From: Pseudogemmobacter bohemicus
Lineage (GTDB): Bacteria > Pseudomonadota > Alphaproteobacteria > Rhodobacterales > Rhodobacteraceae
Assembly (NCBI RefSeq): GCF_003290025.1
Contig: NZ_QNHG01000001.1
Span: 603,942-667,941 of the forward strand
DNA length: 64,000 nt
Direction of reading: 5' to 3'
The stretch's first letter is position 1. Each line of letters begins with the position of its first letter. The notes beneath the pieces are model-generated. The model saw nothing but the letters and a program-made list of their open reading frames with translations. It was not told where the DNA came from and ran no database searches. Shown piece after piece: positions 1-8,928 of this stretch. Position numbers and translations under genes: made by a program.

Positions 1-317
1 AGGTTTGATCAAATTATTGCGCCGCCGGCCTGTCGCCTGCCCTATGCGCGGGCAATTCCTGCTCTGAAAGGGGCGGGGCAGTACCGGCACAGGCATGGGA
101 ACGTTTCTCTGAATATCGGGATGAATTCAGAAGAATGCTCAAGTCCTGACGCAGGCGCGCGCAAGGCTGGTGGCAAGGATCCGCAATTTGCGGAACATCC
201 GGACCGGCGCGCCCCGGCGGGCCTGCGCGGGTGACTTGAGTTTGACTTCCCGCGCTTTTACACCTGAGGCATGAAAGCGGGCATGGCGCCCGGAGAAAGA
301 CCCCGGGGGAAAGACCC
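1..317. other. leading stretch without a recognised gene
   Basis: No convincing coding sequence lies before cysK; the reading frame on the minus strand here has no recognisable domain. The palindrome TTTGATCAAA is at 4-13, and the same core recurs at 38532-38541. The 3' part should hold the cysK promoter, but I cannot place it reliably. Confidence 0.5.
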
Positions 318-1352
318 ATGCGAATTCACAGCGATCTGGCGGGCATCATCGGCAATACGCCGCTTCTGAAACTGAAAAAGGCCTCAGAGCTCACCGGCTG
401 CACCATCCTTGGGAAATGCGAATTCATGAATCCGGGCCAGTCGGTCAAGGACCGGGCGGCGCTTTACATCATCCGCGACGCGGTGGCGAAGGGGCTGCTC
501 ATGCCCGGCGGCACCATTGTCGAGGGAACGGCAGGGAATACCGGCATCGGCCTCGCGCTGGTCGGCAATTCGCTGGGTTTTCGCACCGTGATTGTGATCC
601 CCGAGACGCAAAGCCAGGAAAAGAAGGACATGATCCGCCTCGCCGGGGCGGAACTCGTCCAGGTGCCGGCGGCGCCCTATAAGAACCCCAACAATTATGT
701 GCGCTATTCCGGGCGTCTTGCCGAAGAGCTGGCAAAGACCGGGGATAAGGGCGTGATCTGGGCCAACCAGTTCGACAATACCGCCAACCGCCAGGCCCAT
801 ATCGAGACCACGGGGCCGGAAATCTGGGACCAGACCGGCGGCAAGGTGGACGGGTTTGTTGCGGCGGTGGGCTCTGGCGGGACGCTCGCGGGGGTTGCCA
901 TGGCGCTGCAGCCGAAAGGCGTGAAGATCGGCCTCGCCGACCCGGAAGGTGCCGCGCTTTACAGCTATTACACCAGCGGCGTGTTCGAGAGCCCCGGCAA
1001 TTCGATCACCGAAGGCATTGGCCAGGGCCGCATCACCGCAAACCTTGAAGGCTTCCGCCCCGATATGGCCTGGCGGATTTCCGATGCCGAGGCGCTGCCG
1101 CTGGCCTTTGACCTTCTGACCGAAGAGGGACTCTGCGTGGGGGGGTCTTCGGCCATCAATATCGCCGGCGCGATCCGTATGGCGAAAGAGATGGGGCCGG
1201 GCCATACCATCGTCACCGTGCTGTGCGATTACGGCAATCGCTATCAGTCGAAAATGTTCAATCCGGCCTTCCTCAAGGATAAGGGCCTGCCGGTTCCGGA
1301 ATGGCTGGCGCGCGGCAACCGGCCGCTGCCGGCGGTCTATCAGGATCTCTGA
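318..1352 (+). CDS. cysK: cysteine synthase A (O-acetylserine sulfhydrylase)
   Basis: PLP-dependent synthesis of L-cysteine from O-acetyl-L-serine and sulfide in the cytoplasm. The 344-aa protein opens with the family pattern IGNTPLLKL (residues 11-19). SVKDR (42-46) carries the Schiff-base lysine K44, GTAGNTG (about 70-76) is the substrate loop, and VGSGGTLAG (about 184-192) is the phosphate-binding loop. It is slightly longer than the usual 310-330 aa at the C-terminus. ATG at 318 follows a purine-rich GGGGGAAAGACC. The mechanosensitive channel gene starts 9 nt downstream, so cotranscription is likely. A cystathionine beta-synthase-like activity cannot be excluded from sequence alone, but the single-domain architecture favours CysK. 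Confidence 0.93.
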   Translation: MRIHSDLAGIIGNTPLLKLKKASELTGCTILGKCEFMNPGQSVKDRAALYIIRDAVAKGLLMPGGTIVEGTAGNTGIGLALVGNSLGFRTVIVIPETQSQEKKDMIRLAGAELVQVPAAPYKNPNNYVRYSGRLAEELAKTGDKGVIWANQFDNTANRQAHIETTGPEIWDQTGGKVDGFVAAVGSGGTLAGVAMALQPKGVKIGLADPEGAALYSYYTSGVFESPGNSITEGIGQGRITANLEGFRPDMAWRISDAEALPLAFDLLTEEGLCVGGSSAINIAGAIRMAKEMGPGHTIVTVLCDYGNRYQSKMFNPAFLKDKGLPVPEWLARGNRPLPAVYQDL

Positions 1353-1361
1353 GGGGGACGG

Positions 1362-3785
1362 GTGGCGGTTTTGTCTCACAGCTCTCTGCGCCGGATGAGG
1401 CCGCTTTTTTTCCTGTCGCGCCTGGTGCTGGGGCTCTGGCTGGCGCTGGCGGTTCTGGCGCCCGCGCCTGGCTTTGCCCAGGGCGAGGACCAGAGCCAGC
1501 CGCTTGACTATGCCGCCTGGGACAAACTCGCGACCACCGCCGAGGCCGAGCTGGGCTCGGATGCGATCAGCGATGAGCGGCTGGACGAGCTGCGCGCCAC
1601 CATCGTCGACTGGCGCGCCAGGCTGACTGTGGCACAAAGCACCAATGCCTCGCGCATCGCAACCGTGCGCGAGCAGATCAACGCCCTTGGTCCGACCCCG
1701 GCCGGAGATGCGACAGAAGCACCTGAAATCGCTCAGAAACGCAAGGAACTGGGCCAGCAGCTGTCGCTGTTGCAGGCGCCGGGCCTTGCGGCGGAAGAGG
1801 CCTATCGCCGCGCCGATGGCCTGATCCGCGAAATTGACGGCAAGGCGCGCGGTCGCCATGCCGATCAGCTGTTGCAGCTCTGGCCTTCGCCGGTGAACCC
1901 GGCCAACTGGCCCGACGCCGCGATTGGCATAACCGACACCACGCTGCGGCTCTGGGGTGAGATGAGCAGCGGCTGGACGGACAGCCGCGCCAGGGCACAA
2001 TTCTGGAATTCGCTGCCGCTGATCCTGCTGCTGCTGGCCGTGGCGGTGGCGACGACGCTGTTCGGACGGCCCTGGATCGAGGCCTTTGCCGATCGGCTCC
2101 GCATCGGCAAGACCGAGGCGCGCCGCCGCATCTTTGGGCTGCTGGCTTCGCTGGGGCAGATTATCGTGCCCTCTATCGGCATGGTTGCGCTGTCGGTGGC
2201 GCTGATCCGCACCGGATTCATGGGCAAGATAGCCGGCCAGGTGGCGCTGTCGCTGCCCGTGCTCGGGGGCATCATCTTCTTTGCCTTCTGGGTGGCGGCG
2301 CGGGTGTTTCCGCGCGTCGATGTCGACCAGGCGATCCTGCCGCTGCAACGGGGCGAGCGCCGGGAGGGCCGTATCCTCTCTGCGCTGATGGGGGTGGTGC
2401 TGTCGCTGGAAGTGTTGCGCCGCCTGACCATGGACGGGCAGAATTACGGCGATGCGGTCACCTCGGTCGCGAGCTTTCCGATGCTGGTCGGCGGCGGCAT
2501 TCTCTTGTGGCGGATGGGCCGGATCCTGCGCCTCAGCCGGGAACAGGGCGAGCAGAACAGCTATGGGGCAAAGCTGCTCGGGCTGCTTGGCCGGGCGCTG
2601 AAACTGATCGCGGTGGTGGGGCCGGGCCTCGCGGTTTTCGGCTATGTCACCGCCAGCGCCGCGCTGGTCTATCCGGCGATCATGTCGCTGGGGCTGCTGG
2701 CGCTCCTGATCATCCTGCAGCGGCTTTTGGCCGATATCTGGGCGGTGATCTACCCCGCCGCCGATTCCGAGGCCGAGAATGAACGCCTGGTGCCGGTGCT
2801 GCTGGGCTTTGCTCTTGCGCTGGTCTCGGTGCCGCTTTTCGCGCTGATCTGGGGCAGCCGCGTCGCGGATCTGAGCGAGATCTGGACCCGGTTCAGCGAG
2901 GGGTTTCAGCTGGGCGATACCCGCGTCTCGCCCTCGGATTTCCTGCTTTTCGCGGTGATTTTCGTCATCGGCTATCTGATCACCCGGCTGTTTCAGGGCG
3001 CGCTGCGCAACTCGATCCTGCCGCGCACCCGGATGGACCGGGGTGGCCAGAACGCGCTGGTCTCTGGCACCGGCTATGTCGGCATCTTCCTTGCGGCGCT
3101 GATCGCGATCAACGCGACCGGGATAGACCTTTCGGGTCTTGCCATTGTCGCCTCGGCCCTGTCGGTCGGTATCGGTTTCGGCCTGCAAAACATCGTACAG
3201 AACTTCGTCTCGGGCATCATCCTGATGATCGAGCGCCCGGTTTCCGAGGGGGACTGGATCGAGGTCGGCACCACCCAGGGCATCGTCAAGACAATCTCGG
3301 TGCGCTCGACCCGGATCCAGACCTTCGACCGCAATGTGGTGGTGGTGCCGAATGCCGATCTGGTCAGCCAGCGGGTCACCAACTGGACGCGGTTCGGCCT
3401 TGCCGGCCGGCTGATCGTGCCGGTCGCCGTGGCCTGGGGCGAGGACAGCCGCCGGGTGGAGATGATCCTGCGCGAGATCGCCGAGGCCCAGCCGATGGTG
3501 ATCCTGAATCCGGCACCGATCATTGTTTTGCAGGGCTTTACCGGTGGAGTGCAGAATTTCGAGATCCGCGTCATCCTGCGCGATGTGAATTTCCAGGGTA
3601 CGGTGCGCAGCGATATCAACCACATGATCGCGCAGCGTTTTATCGCGGAAAGGATCAGAATGCCTTCGACCAGCGCCGAAATCACCCTTGGCAATGCGGA
3701 TGAGCTTGGCGCGGCGCTGAGGGGCGGCGCCGGCGATCAGACCACAGATCCGAAGCTGGCCACAGATCCGGGGCTGGGGCGATAA
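1362..3785 (+). CDS. MscS-family mechanosensitive channel with DUF3772 periplasmic domain
   Basis: Inner-membrane channel of the large MscS type, opening on membrane tension. The 807-aa product has a signal-like hydrophobic N-terminus ending near PGFAQG (about residue 40), a helical periplasmic DUF3772-like segment (about 45-190), about ten hydrophobic helices, and the conserved MscS pore and beta domain. The latter begins at SVGIGFGLQNIVQNFVSG and continues through PVSEGDWIEVG and VVVPNADLVSQRVTNW. GTG at 1362 is chosen because GAGGGGGACG precedes it; an ATG at 1395 would shorten the signal sequence. The stop overlaps the next ATG by one base (TAATG), which suggests translational coupling to the AlaX gene. 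Family call is firm; physiological role is inferred. Confidence 0.9.
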   Translation: MAVLSHSSLRRMRPLFFLSRLVLGLWLALAVLAPAPGFAQGEDQSQPLDYAAWDKLATTAEAELGSDAISDERLDELRATIVDWRARLTVAQSTNASRIATVREQINALGPTPAGDATEAPEIAQKRKELGQQLSLLQAPGLAAEEAYRRADGLIREIDGKARGRHADQLLQLWPSPVNPANWPDAAIGITDTTLRLWGEMSSGWTDSRARAQFWNSLPLILLLLAVAVATTLFGRPWIEAFADRLRIGKTEARRRIFGLLASLGQIIVPSIGMVALSVALIRTGFMGKIAGQVALSLPVLGGIIFFAFWVAARVFPRVDVDQAILPLQRGERREGRILSALMGVVLSLEVLRRLTMDGQNYGDAVTSVASFPMLVGGGILLWRMGRILRLSREQGEQNSYGAKLLGLLGRALKLIAVVGPGLAVFGYVTASAALVYPAIMSLGLLALLIILQRLLADIWAVIYPAADSEAENERLVPVLLGFALALVSVPLFALIWGSRVADLSEIWTRFSEGFQLGDTRVSPSDFLLFAVIFVIGYLITRLFQGALRNSILPRTRMDRGGQNALVSGTGYVGIFLAALIAINATGIDLSGLAIVASALSVGIGFGLQNIVQNFVSGIILMIERPVSEGDWIEVGTTQGIVKTISVRSTRIQTFDRNVVVVPNADLVSQRVTNWTRFGLAGRLIVPVAVAWGEDSRRVEMILREIAEAQPMVILNPAPIIVLQGFTGGVQNFEIRVILRDVNFQGTVRSDINHMIAQRFIAERIRMPSTSAEITLGNADELGAALRGGAGDQTTDPKLATDPGLGR

Positions 3786-4501
3786 TGCAGCATCATTATC
3801 GGTCGAAACCCTATCTCCAGCACAGCGAGTCGCTTGTCACCGGCCATTCCCCCGAGGGCGGCATCCTGCTGGAACGCACCATCTTCTTTCCGACCGGAGG
3901 AGGGCAGCCCGGCGATTCCGGTCAGCTGACCTGGGAGGGCGGGCATATCCAGATCGGCACCACCACCCGCAATGGCGACGGCATGGTCGTGCTGGTGCCG
4001 GGCCTGCCACAGCCCCTGCCGCCGGTGGGAACCAGGGTTGCGCAAAAGCTCGACTGGGAGCGGCGCTATCGCCATATGCGGATGCATACCGCGCTGCATT
4101 TGCTGGCGGCAGTGGTGGCGCGTCCGGTGACCGGCGGCCGGATCGGGGCCGCGAAAAGCCGGCTGGATTTCGATATCCCCGACCCGGCGCCCGATGCGCT
4201 GCGGCTGGAGGAAAAGCTGAACCTGCTGATCGACAGCGATCTGAAAGTGACAGAAAGCTGGATCACCGAGGAAGAGCTGCATGCCCGGCCCGAACTGATC
4301 CGCACGCTCTCGGTCCGCCCGCCCCAGGGACATGGGCGGTTGCGGCTGATCGGCATCGGCGAGGGTGCGGCCCAGATCGACCTGCAACCCTGCAGCGGAA
4401 CCCATGTGGCACGCAGCGGCGAGGTCGGGCGGCTGAGCATTGCCGAGATCGTGAAGAAAGGCCGCAGCAACCGACGGATCACGATCCGGCTGGAGAGCTG
4501 A
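3785..4501 (+). CDS. alaX: alanyl-tRNA editing protein (AlaX type)
   Basis: Free-standing homologue of the alanyl-tRNA synthetase editing domain; it hydrolyses mischarged Ser- or Gly-tRNA(Ala). The 238-aa protein shows the zinc signature: HTALH (HxxxH, about residues 101-105) and CSGTH (CxxxH, about residues 204-208). An N-terminal FFPTGGGQPGD segment is typical of the editing core. It overlaps the channel gene by one base (TAATG). The link to cysK is positional only. Length is close to other AlaX-M/L proteins. Confidence 0.9.
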   Translation: MQHHYRSKPYLQHSESLVTGHSPEGGILLERTIFFPTGGGQPGDSGQLTWEGGHIQIGTTTRNGDGMVVLVPGLPQPLPPVGTRVAQKLDWERRYRHMRMHTALHLLAAVVARPVTGGRIGAAKSRLDFDIPDPAPDALRLEEKLNLLIDSDLKVTESWITEEELHARPELIRTLSVRPPQGHGRLRLIGIGEGAAQIDLQPCSGTHVARSGEVGRLSIAEIVKKGRSNRRITIRLES

Positions 4502-4769
4502 GCCCCGCAGCGCCAGTGCCGCTTTGGATCAGGCCTGGCCGCCATTCATTTCGGTTGGATTTGATCTGAACCGGGATCGGCTCGGTGGTTCCATCGCTGG
4601 CTCCATCTGTGGTTCCAGCGGCAGGGGCCGCTGGTGGTTAAGAGAACAGAGACCTTTCCGCTTTGCTCTGATCGCCCGCCCGGCGCAGGTGGCCCTGGCA
4701 ATTTACACACAGTGTTCCCACCGTAAGGGACAGGTTCTCGCCCACCTCGCCGGGCTCAGGCCTCGTTCC
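4502..4769. other. gene-free stretch downstream of alaX
   Basis: No coding sequence recognised. The interval leads into the IS5-type remnant and may contain its outer end, but no terminal inverted repeat could be paired with confidence. Confidence 0.4.
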
Positions 4770-5595
4770 CGGCTCATATCCGGCAGAGGAGGTTGCGGCG
4801 CGCGAGGCATCCCTTGGGGCTATTGTCGTAGCGGGTTGCACCGTATGAGGAGGATCAGCATTTGATTCGGGGGGCAAATGCCCTGCGATTGTGCTTTCCT
4901 GACGCCTGGCCACTCTTCGCGCCTGCCAGACTTGATCCCGATGCGGTAGCGGCGTTTGTTGGGGCGCCTGTCTTGGCTGAGGGGCTTTCCATGTGATTTA
5001 CGGCCAGAAATACGGGGCCTTAAACCCCTTTTCAGGGCATCTCTGAACCTGTCAACATCATACCCGCTTGCTCCGGGCACCCCATTCCGCCTTCGGGAAA
5101 TCACCGGGAAGCGCGTCGTCACTGCGCTTCTCCTGCCGTCCTGGAGAGGCGGATCGGGCGGTTATCGGCATCCGAGACGGCGTGTCGTCTGGTGGCGAGG
5201 CCCCCCTCTGGTTCAGCCGATCACGCCCACTGGTCTTGGCCCCCTCTTTTGACCGCAGCCCCGAGGCCCTGCGATGCGCTTTGAGGTCCGCGCATCCGAA
5301 CCCATGGCCTTCGCCCGCTCACAGCGGCCATCACCGCCTTGGGCCCGGCCCCGGAGCGAGCCCCGCATCATCCGGGCGGACACTCCTTTGTCGCTCCACC
5401 GCGTCCAGCGGTTGCAGAGGGTCTTTGCGGGGTCCTGCTCCCTCGGGGCCTCCCGCCACCGCAACCCATTGTGATTCCGCAGGACTATACCGCTCAGCAC
5501 AGGGCGATTATCGACGCGTGGTCTGCGAAAACAGCCTCCCGGACTGTCTTCCGATCTTCAGAACCCGTTGGGAAAGCAGGGCGAGAGCCGCGTCA
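4770..5595 (-). pseudogene. IS5-family transposase remnant (heavily frameshifted)
   Basis: Conceptual translation of the minus strand gives successive pieces of an IS5-type DDE transposase in changing frames. An N-terminal piece resembles VDDRRVLSGI and is followed by NGLRWREAP. Then come KTLCNRWTRWSDKGV, a shifted copy of the ...LKAHRTASSLRVKKGG block, a block around GYDVDRFRDALK, SGRKS, and a C-terminal RYDNSPKGC near 4830-4800. Several frame changes and stops make it non-functional. A palindromic insert (5527-5551) interrupts the N-terminal part. Subgroup and exact ends are not determinable by eye; the assignment rests on recalled IS5 transposase sequence. Confidence 0.7.
5527..5551 (+). 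repeat. palindromic repeat unit, copy A (degenerate)
   Basis: Imperfect inverted repeat: left arm GAAAACAGCCT (5527-5537), spacer CCC, right arm GGACTGTCTTC (5541-5551), with three mismatches, all transitions. It interrupts the N-terminal part of the IS5-type transposase homology and resembles copy B at 5609-5633 in sequence and orientation. Confidence 0.6.
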
Positions 5596-5608
5596 TCCGG
5601 GTCGTCGG

Positions 5609-5633
5609 GAAAACAGTCCACTGGACTGTTTTC
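5609..5633 (+). repeat. palindromic repeat unit, copy B (perfect)
   Basis: Perfect inverted repeat with 12-bp arms, left arm GAAAACAGTCCA (5609-5620) and right arm 5622-5633, around a single C. It is preceded by CGTCGG and followed by a CCCCTCCTCCATC tract (5636-5648). Copy C (18622-18642) has the same flanks but a different stem sequence. Confidence 0.75.
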
Positions 5634-5650
5634 TGCCCCTCCTCCATCTG

Positions 5651-6136
5651 TCTGCCAGCGCAGGGTGCTCGTCAGAAGGGGCTCATCAGGGTCTCTGAAA
5701 CACGTCAGACATGTGCAATCCGTGGGTCCTGACCTTAGGGGAACAAAGCAGGGGGCGCGGACCGGCAGTGTCTTTTTATGTTTGTCGCTCGCCCTGTCTG
5801 CGGACCGAACATTCTCCCCTGGCCGAAGTTTTTGATCAGACGCCGGGGATCAGGCTGCTATTTGAACGGCCCTGACCGCCGGCGGATGGGACGAACGGAC
5901 CCAGGAATGCGTGGCGCGTTGCATGGGGTCTTCGGTGATGCCTCGCGTGACTGGGGGAAAGCGGAGGCAGGCGGTAGGCCTCCTGTCAGGAGTTGCATTG
6001 CCTTGCAGTCGGGCCGGCCGCAGGACTGTTTGCTGATCTGAGCGGCGGTGAGATTATGGCTGGCCGCATTGTGCCGGCCCTGGCAGCGGGCAGCGGTGAT
6101 CCTGCCACTGGCAGTTCGCCCATTTGCCCAGGCCTT
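5651..6136. other. unassigned stretch between IS5 remnant and cheB
   Basis: About 490 bp with no recognisable protein, RNA or terminator. Short open frames exist but none resembles a known family. It is probably decayed DNA contiguous with the IS remnant. Confidence 0.4.
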
Positions 6137-7156
6137 TCACCGCGCCAGCGGCAATGCCTGCCGTTTGCGGCTATGGCTCAGCAACTCCCCCGCGATACGG
6201 TTCAGCGGCAGGCTCTCCATCGCCGCACCGATTTCAACCGCCGCACGCGGCATCCCGTAGACGGTCGAGCTCGCCTCATCCTGGGCGATGGTCATAGCGC
6301 CAGCCCGGCGCAGCTCCAGCAATCCCGCAGCGCCATCCCGCCCCATTCCCGTCAGCAGCGCTGCCGTGACCGAGGGCGCAAAGCCAACCGCCGAGCGGAA
6401 CAGCATATCAACCGATGGCGTGTGCCCGGAGACCGGTGGGCCGACGACAAGATCGCAAAGAGGGGGAGAGCCCGGTTTCAGGATCAGATGTCCCGGGCAA
6501 CCGGCGCCGATCACCACGGTGCCGGGAACCAGCTTCTGCCCGGCGGCGGCGGGAACAACACTGGCGGCACAGCAGCGCGCAAACAGCCGCACCAGGCTGT
6601 CCGAGAAACCTGCCCCGGTATGCTGGACGATGGCGCAGGGCGGGCAATTGGCGGGAAAGGCGGAAAGGATTGTCAAAAGCGCGTCGATCCCGCCCGTTGA
6701 GGCGCCGATCAGAATGATACGATCGGGCAAAAACTGTCCGTCAGGGGCGGGGCGGGGTGTCGCCGCGTTGCGGCGCACCGGCATCAGGGGCGCAACCGGG
6801 CTCTGCCTTTGTGCACTTTCCAGCCAGTCAGCAAGGCTTTGGCCCTCTGTTCCGCTGCCGGTGGGACCGGTTCCCGTTATTGGCCTGCTCTCTCCGGGAG
6901 GGCTTTCCGGAATCTCCAGCCAGGCGGTCTCGGAGACGCGAAACAGCGAAAGCAGGCCTTCGAATTCGGGTAACCGCGTGAGTTCGCTGCCGATCAGGGC
7001 CAGCGAGGGTTCGCAGCTTTCGCTGAGGATATAGGCTGACGAAAGGTCCTGGGCCTGACCGCAGATCTCATAGCCCGGCAATTCCGCGATGCGCCGGCTC
7101 AGCCTCGCGCCGGAGATGGCGCGGGCCGTGGCAATCAGGATTTTGCGTGATTTCAT
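6137..7156 (-). CDS. cheB: CheB-type chemotaxis methylesterase with degenerate receiver domain
   Basis: Removes methyl groups from, or deamidates, chemoreceptors. The 339-aa protein has an intact C-terminal catalytic domain: serine in GASTGG (S153), histidine in QHTGAG (H179), aspartate in GMGRDGA (D274). The N-terminal 80 residues have receiver-like length and pattern, but the acidic pair after strand 1 reads ATARA and the expected phospho-aspartate region reads LALIGSELT (53-61), with no aspartate. Phosphorylation control by CheA is therefore doubtful. It is the last gene of the minus-strand chemotaxis operon, 128 bp after the small unknown gene. Function as a methylesterase is firm; loss of phospho-regulation is inferred. 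Confidence 0.88.
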   Translation of the reverse strand: MKSRKILIATARAISGARLSRRIAELPGYEICGQAQDLSSAYILSESCEPSLALIGSELTRLPEFEGLLSLFRVSETAWLEIPESPPGESRPITGTGPTGSGTEGQSLADWLESAQRQSPVAPLMPVRRNAATPRPAPDGQFLPDRIILIGASTGGIDALLTILSAFPANCPPCAIVQHTGAGFSDSLVRLFARCCAASVVPAAAGQKLVPGTVVIGAGCPGHLILKPGSPPLCDLVVGPPVSGHTPSVDMLFRSAVGFAPSVTAALLTGMGRDGAAGLLELRRAGAMTIAQDEASSTVYGMPRAAVEIGAAMESLPLNRIAGELLSHSRKRQALPLAR

Positions 7157-7284
7157 TGGCGCCCTCCCGCTGTGACCGGGTCGGAAAAACCGGTGGTCCC
7201 GCCAGAATTTCTGCGGTTCGCGCCGGGGAGGCAGGGTCCTGGCTGGCGGGTCATGGCATTTCTTGTCCGCGTGTTTTGAATGGG

Positions 7285-7665
7285 TCAGAAAAGAACCGGA
7301 TCATCGGATACCGGGCTGGCAGGCCAGGGCGCCGCCGGAAGACCCGGGATAATCCGACGGATTTCGGCAAGCCGGACCCTTCGCGCCAGGTCTGCGGGCG
7401 TAAGCGGCGCGGACATTCCGGCGCATCCGGCGGCCAGGCTCTCGGTCAGCGATTGCAGATCACCCAGCCGCTGCCCGATGCGGTCGATATCCTGGAGGCG
7501 CGCGAGAGGGGGGCCGTCGGAATGGGTCAGCAACGCGTCTTCCAACCCGGCAAGCAGGGCGCGGCTGTCATCAAGCCCCAGGGCAATTGCCGCCAGAAAC
7601 GCAGTCAGGCCGGGTTGCAGTGGCGTTTCAGTCGGATCGTCGGCTTGGGTGCTGGCGTCTTTCAT
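7285..7665 (-). CDS. small helical protein of the chemotaxis operon, possible CheZ-like phosphatase
   Basis: This 126-aa protein is not assigned to a family with certainty. It is predicted mostly helical (LTAFLAAIALGLDDSRALLAGLEDALL, given here only as its extent, residues 20-46; then residues 54-80) with a proline-rich tail. Residues 57-67 read LQDIDRIGQRL, containing D61-x3-Q65. In CheZ the catalytic pair is also Asp-x3-Gln inside a QD-hydrophobic helix. Its ATG overlaps the stop of the upstream cheY (ATGA), so the two proteins should be made together. No other phosphatase candidate (CheZ, CheC, CheX) is present in the operon. CheZ-like function is an inference from one motif and position; a mere adaptor or unknown protein remains possible. 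Confidence 0.6.
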   Translation of the reverse strand: MKDASTQADDPTETPLQPGLTAFLAAIALGLDDSRALLAGLEDALLTHSDGPPLARLQDIDRIGQRLGDLQSLTESLAAGCAGMSAPLTPADLARRVRLAEIRRIIPGLPAAPWPASPVSDDPVLF

Positions 7666-8048
7666 AGCGGTCCGACCACTCTCTCAATTGCGGTTTTCAC
7701 TGTGGCGGGGGTAAAGGGTTTGCGGATCAGGTTGTTCAGACCCAGCTCCTGCCCCCGCTTGAGCACCTCGGGCGACGGGGTGCCGGTGATCAGGATGAAG
7801 CCGATTTTCTGGGTCGCGGTATTGCCCCGCAGAGCTGCAAGCAGGTCGAGGCCCGAGAGGCCCGGCATGTTCATGTCCGAGATGACGAGGTGAACCGGGC
7901 TGGTGGCCAGTTTGCCCAGAACGGCCCCGCTGTCGGATTCGGTGGCGAAATGTTTGATCCCGATCTCTTCGAGAGATTGTGAGATCAGGGCGCGGCTGAC
8001 CGACATGTCGTCGACCACCATGACACGCAGATTGTCTTTCAGACTCAT
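7662..8048 (-). CDS. cheY: CheY-like single-domain response regulator
   Basis: Receiver domain alone (128 aa), expected to take phosphate from CheA and act on the motor or as a phosphate sink. Seen: the acidic pair in MVVDDMS (residues 10-16), phospho-acceptor aspartate in LVISDMNMPG (about D57), the T/S position in ILITGTPSP and the conserved lysine in IRKPFTP. It starts 4 nt after cheR and overlaps the small downstream gene by ATGA. The operon has a second cheY at 11763-12164. Which one binds the motor cannot be read from sequence. Confidence 0.9.
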   Translation of the reverse strand: MSLKDNLRVMVVDDMSVSRALISQSLEEIGIKHFATESDSGAVLGKLATSPVHLVISDMNMPGLSGLDLLAALRGNTATQKIGFILITGTPSPEVLKRGQELGLNNLIRKPFTPATVKTAIERVVGPL

Positions 8049-8052
8049 GATG

Positions 8053-8928
8053 TTACCTTTTCGGATCCTGGATGCGACGATAGGTTGTGATGCCGGCGCT
8101 TAAGAGCTCTTCCAGTGCCGGCCCGGCCACGCGTTCGGAGTGGCCTATGAAAAGCAGGCCGCCCGGGCGCAACAGGGCGGCGAAACGGCTCCAGAGTCTT
8201 GCCTGGGTCGGTTTGTCGAAATAGATCGCCACGTTGCGGCAGAAAATGGCGTCAAAGGGGCCTCGCATCGGCCAGTCGCCGACCAGGTTGAGTTCGGCAT
8301 AACGGATCAGGCTGCTCACCCGCGCGTCGGGCATGAACTTCCCCCCGCTGCCGGGCTGGAGGAAACTCTTGCGGAAAGCGGGCGGAATGCCGCGGATTTC
8401 CTCTTCGGGATATGTCGCGGCCCGCGCTTTCGCGATGATGGCCGGATCAATATCGGTGGCGAGGATGCGGATGTTCAGTTTTGCCGCCTCGGGGATCAGG
8501 TCGAGAATCCGCATCGCGACCGAACAGGGTTCCTGACCGGTCGAGCAGCCTGCCGACCAGACCCGCAGCCGCTGGCCGGCTCGGAGCCCGGAAAGCCCGG
8601 GCTTCAGCAGTTCCTCGGCGAAAATGTCGAAATGGTGGGATTCGCGAAAGAAGCTGGTCACATTGGTGGTGAGCGCGGAGATGAATGCCTCCAGCTCGGC
8701 CTGGCAATTGCCCGATTCCAGCCACGAGCAGAAGGTGGCGATATCGGGACAGCGGAAATCCTGTACAAGCCGGGCAAGCCGCGAATGGACGACCTGTTTT
8801 TTGTTCTCCTGCAGGGCGAGACCGTATGCGCGCTGTGCGAATGCGGCGACACGGCGGAATTCGGCATCGCTGAAATCCGCATCGGAACGGTCCTGATCAC
8901 CGGGCGGGCGGGGGGCGGTAAGGGTCAT
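8053..8928 (-). CDS. cheR: chemotaxis protein methyltransferase CheR
   Basis: S-adenosylmethionine-dependent methylation of receptor glutamates. The 291-aa product has the N-terminal helical CheR domain (DAEFRRVAAFAQRAYGL) and the SAM-binding domain with FFRE, RVWSAGCSTGQEPCS (motif I), ILATDID, FDAIFCRNVAIYF and GLLFIGHSE. ATG at 8928 is chosen because it overlaps the cheW stop as ATGA; the only longer alternative is a GTG at 8949. Standard length and motifs. Confidence 0.93.
   Translation of the reverse strand: MTLTAPRPPGDQDRSDADFSDAEFRRVAAFAQRAYGLALQENKKQVVHSRLARLVQDFRCPDIATFCSWLESGNCQAELEAFISALTTNVTSFFRESHHFDIFAEELLKPGLSGLRAGQRLRVWSAGCSTGQEPCSVAMRILDLIPEAAKLNIRILATDIDPAIIAKARAATYPEEEIRGIPPAFRKSFLQPGSGGKFMPDARVSSLIRYAELNLVGDWPMRGPFDAIFCRNVAIYFDKPTQARLWSRFAALLRPGGLLFIGHSERVAGPALEELLSAGITTYRRIQDPKR

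Noticed and set aside
384-3623. 1079-codon open frame on the minus strand across cysK and the mscS gene
   Set aside because: It is an antisense shadow of two well-conserved genes in high-GC DNA; the translation is Arg/His/Gln/Asp-rich low-quality sequence with no domain.
5068-5835. 255-codon plus-strand frame in the IS5-type remnant
   Set aside because: Opposite strand of recognisable transposase pieces; Ser/Arg/Pro-rich with no motif.
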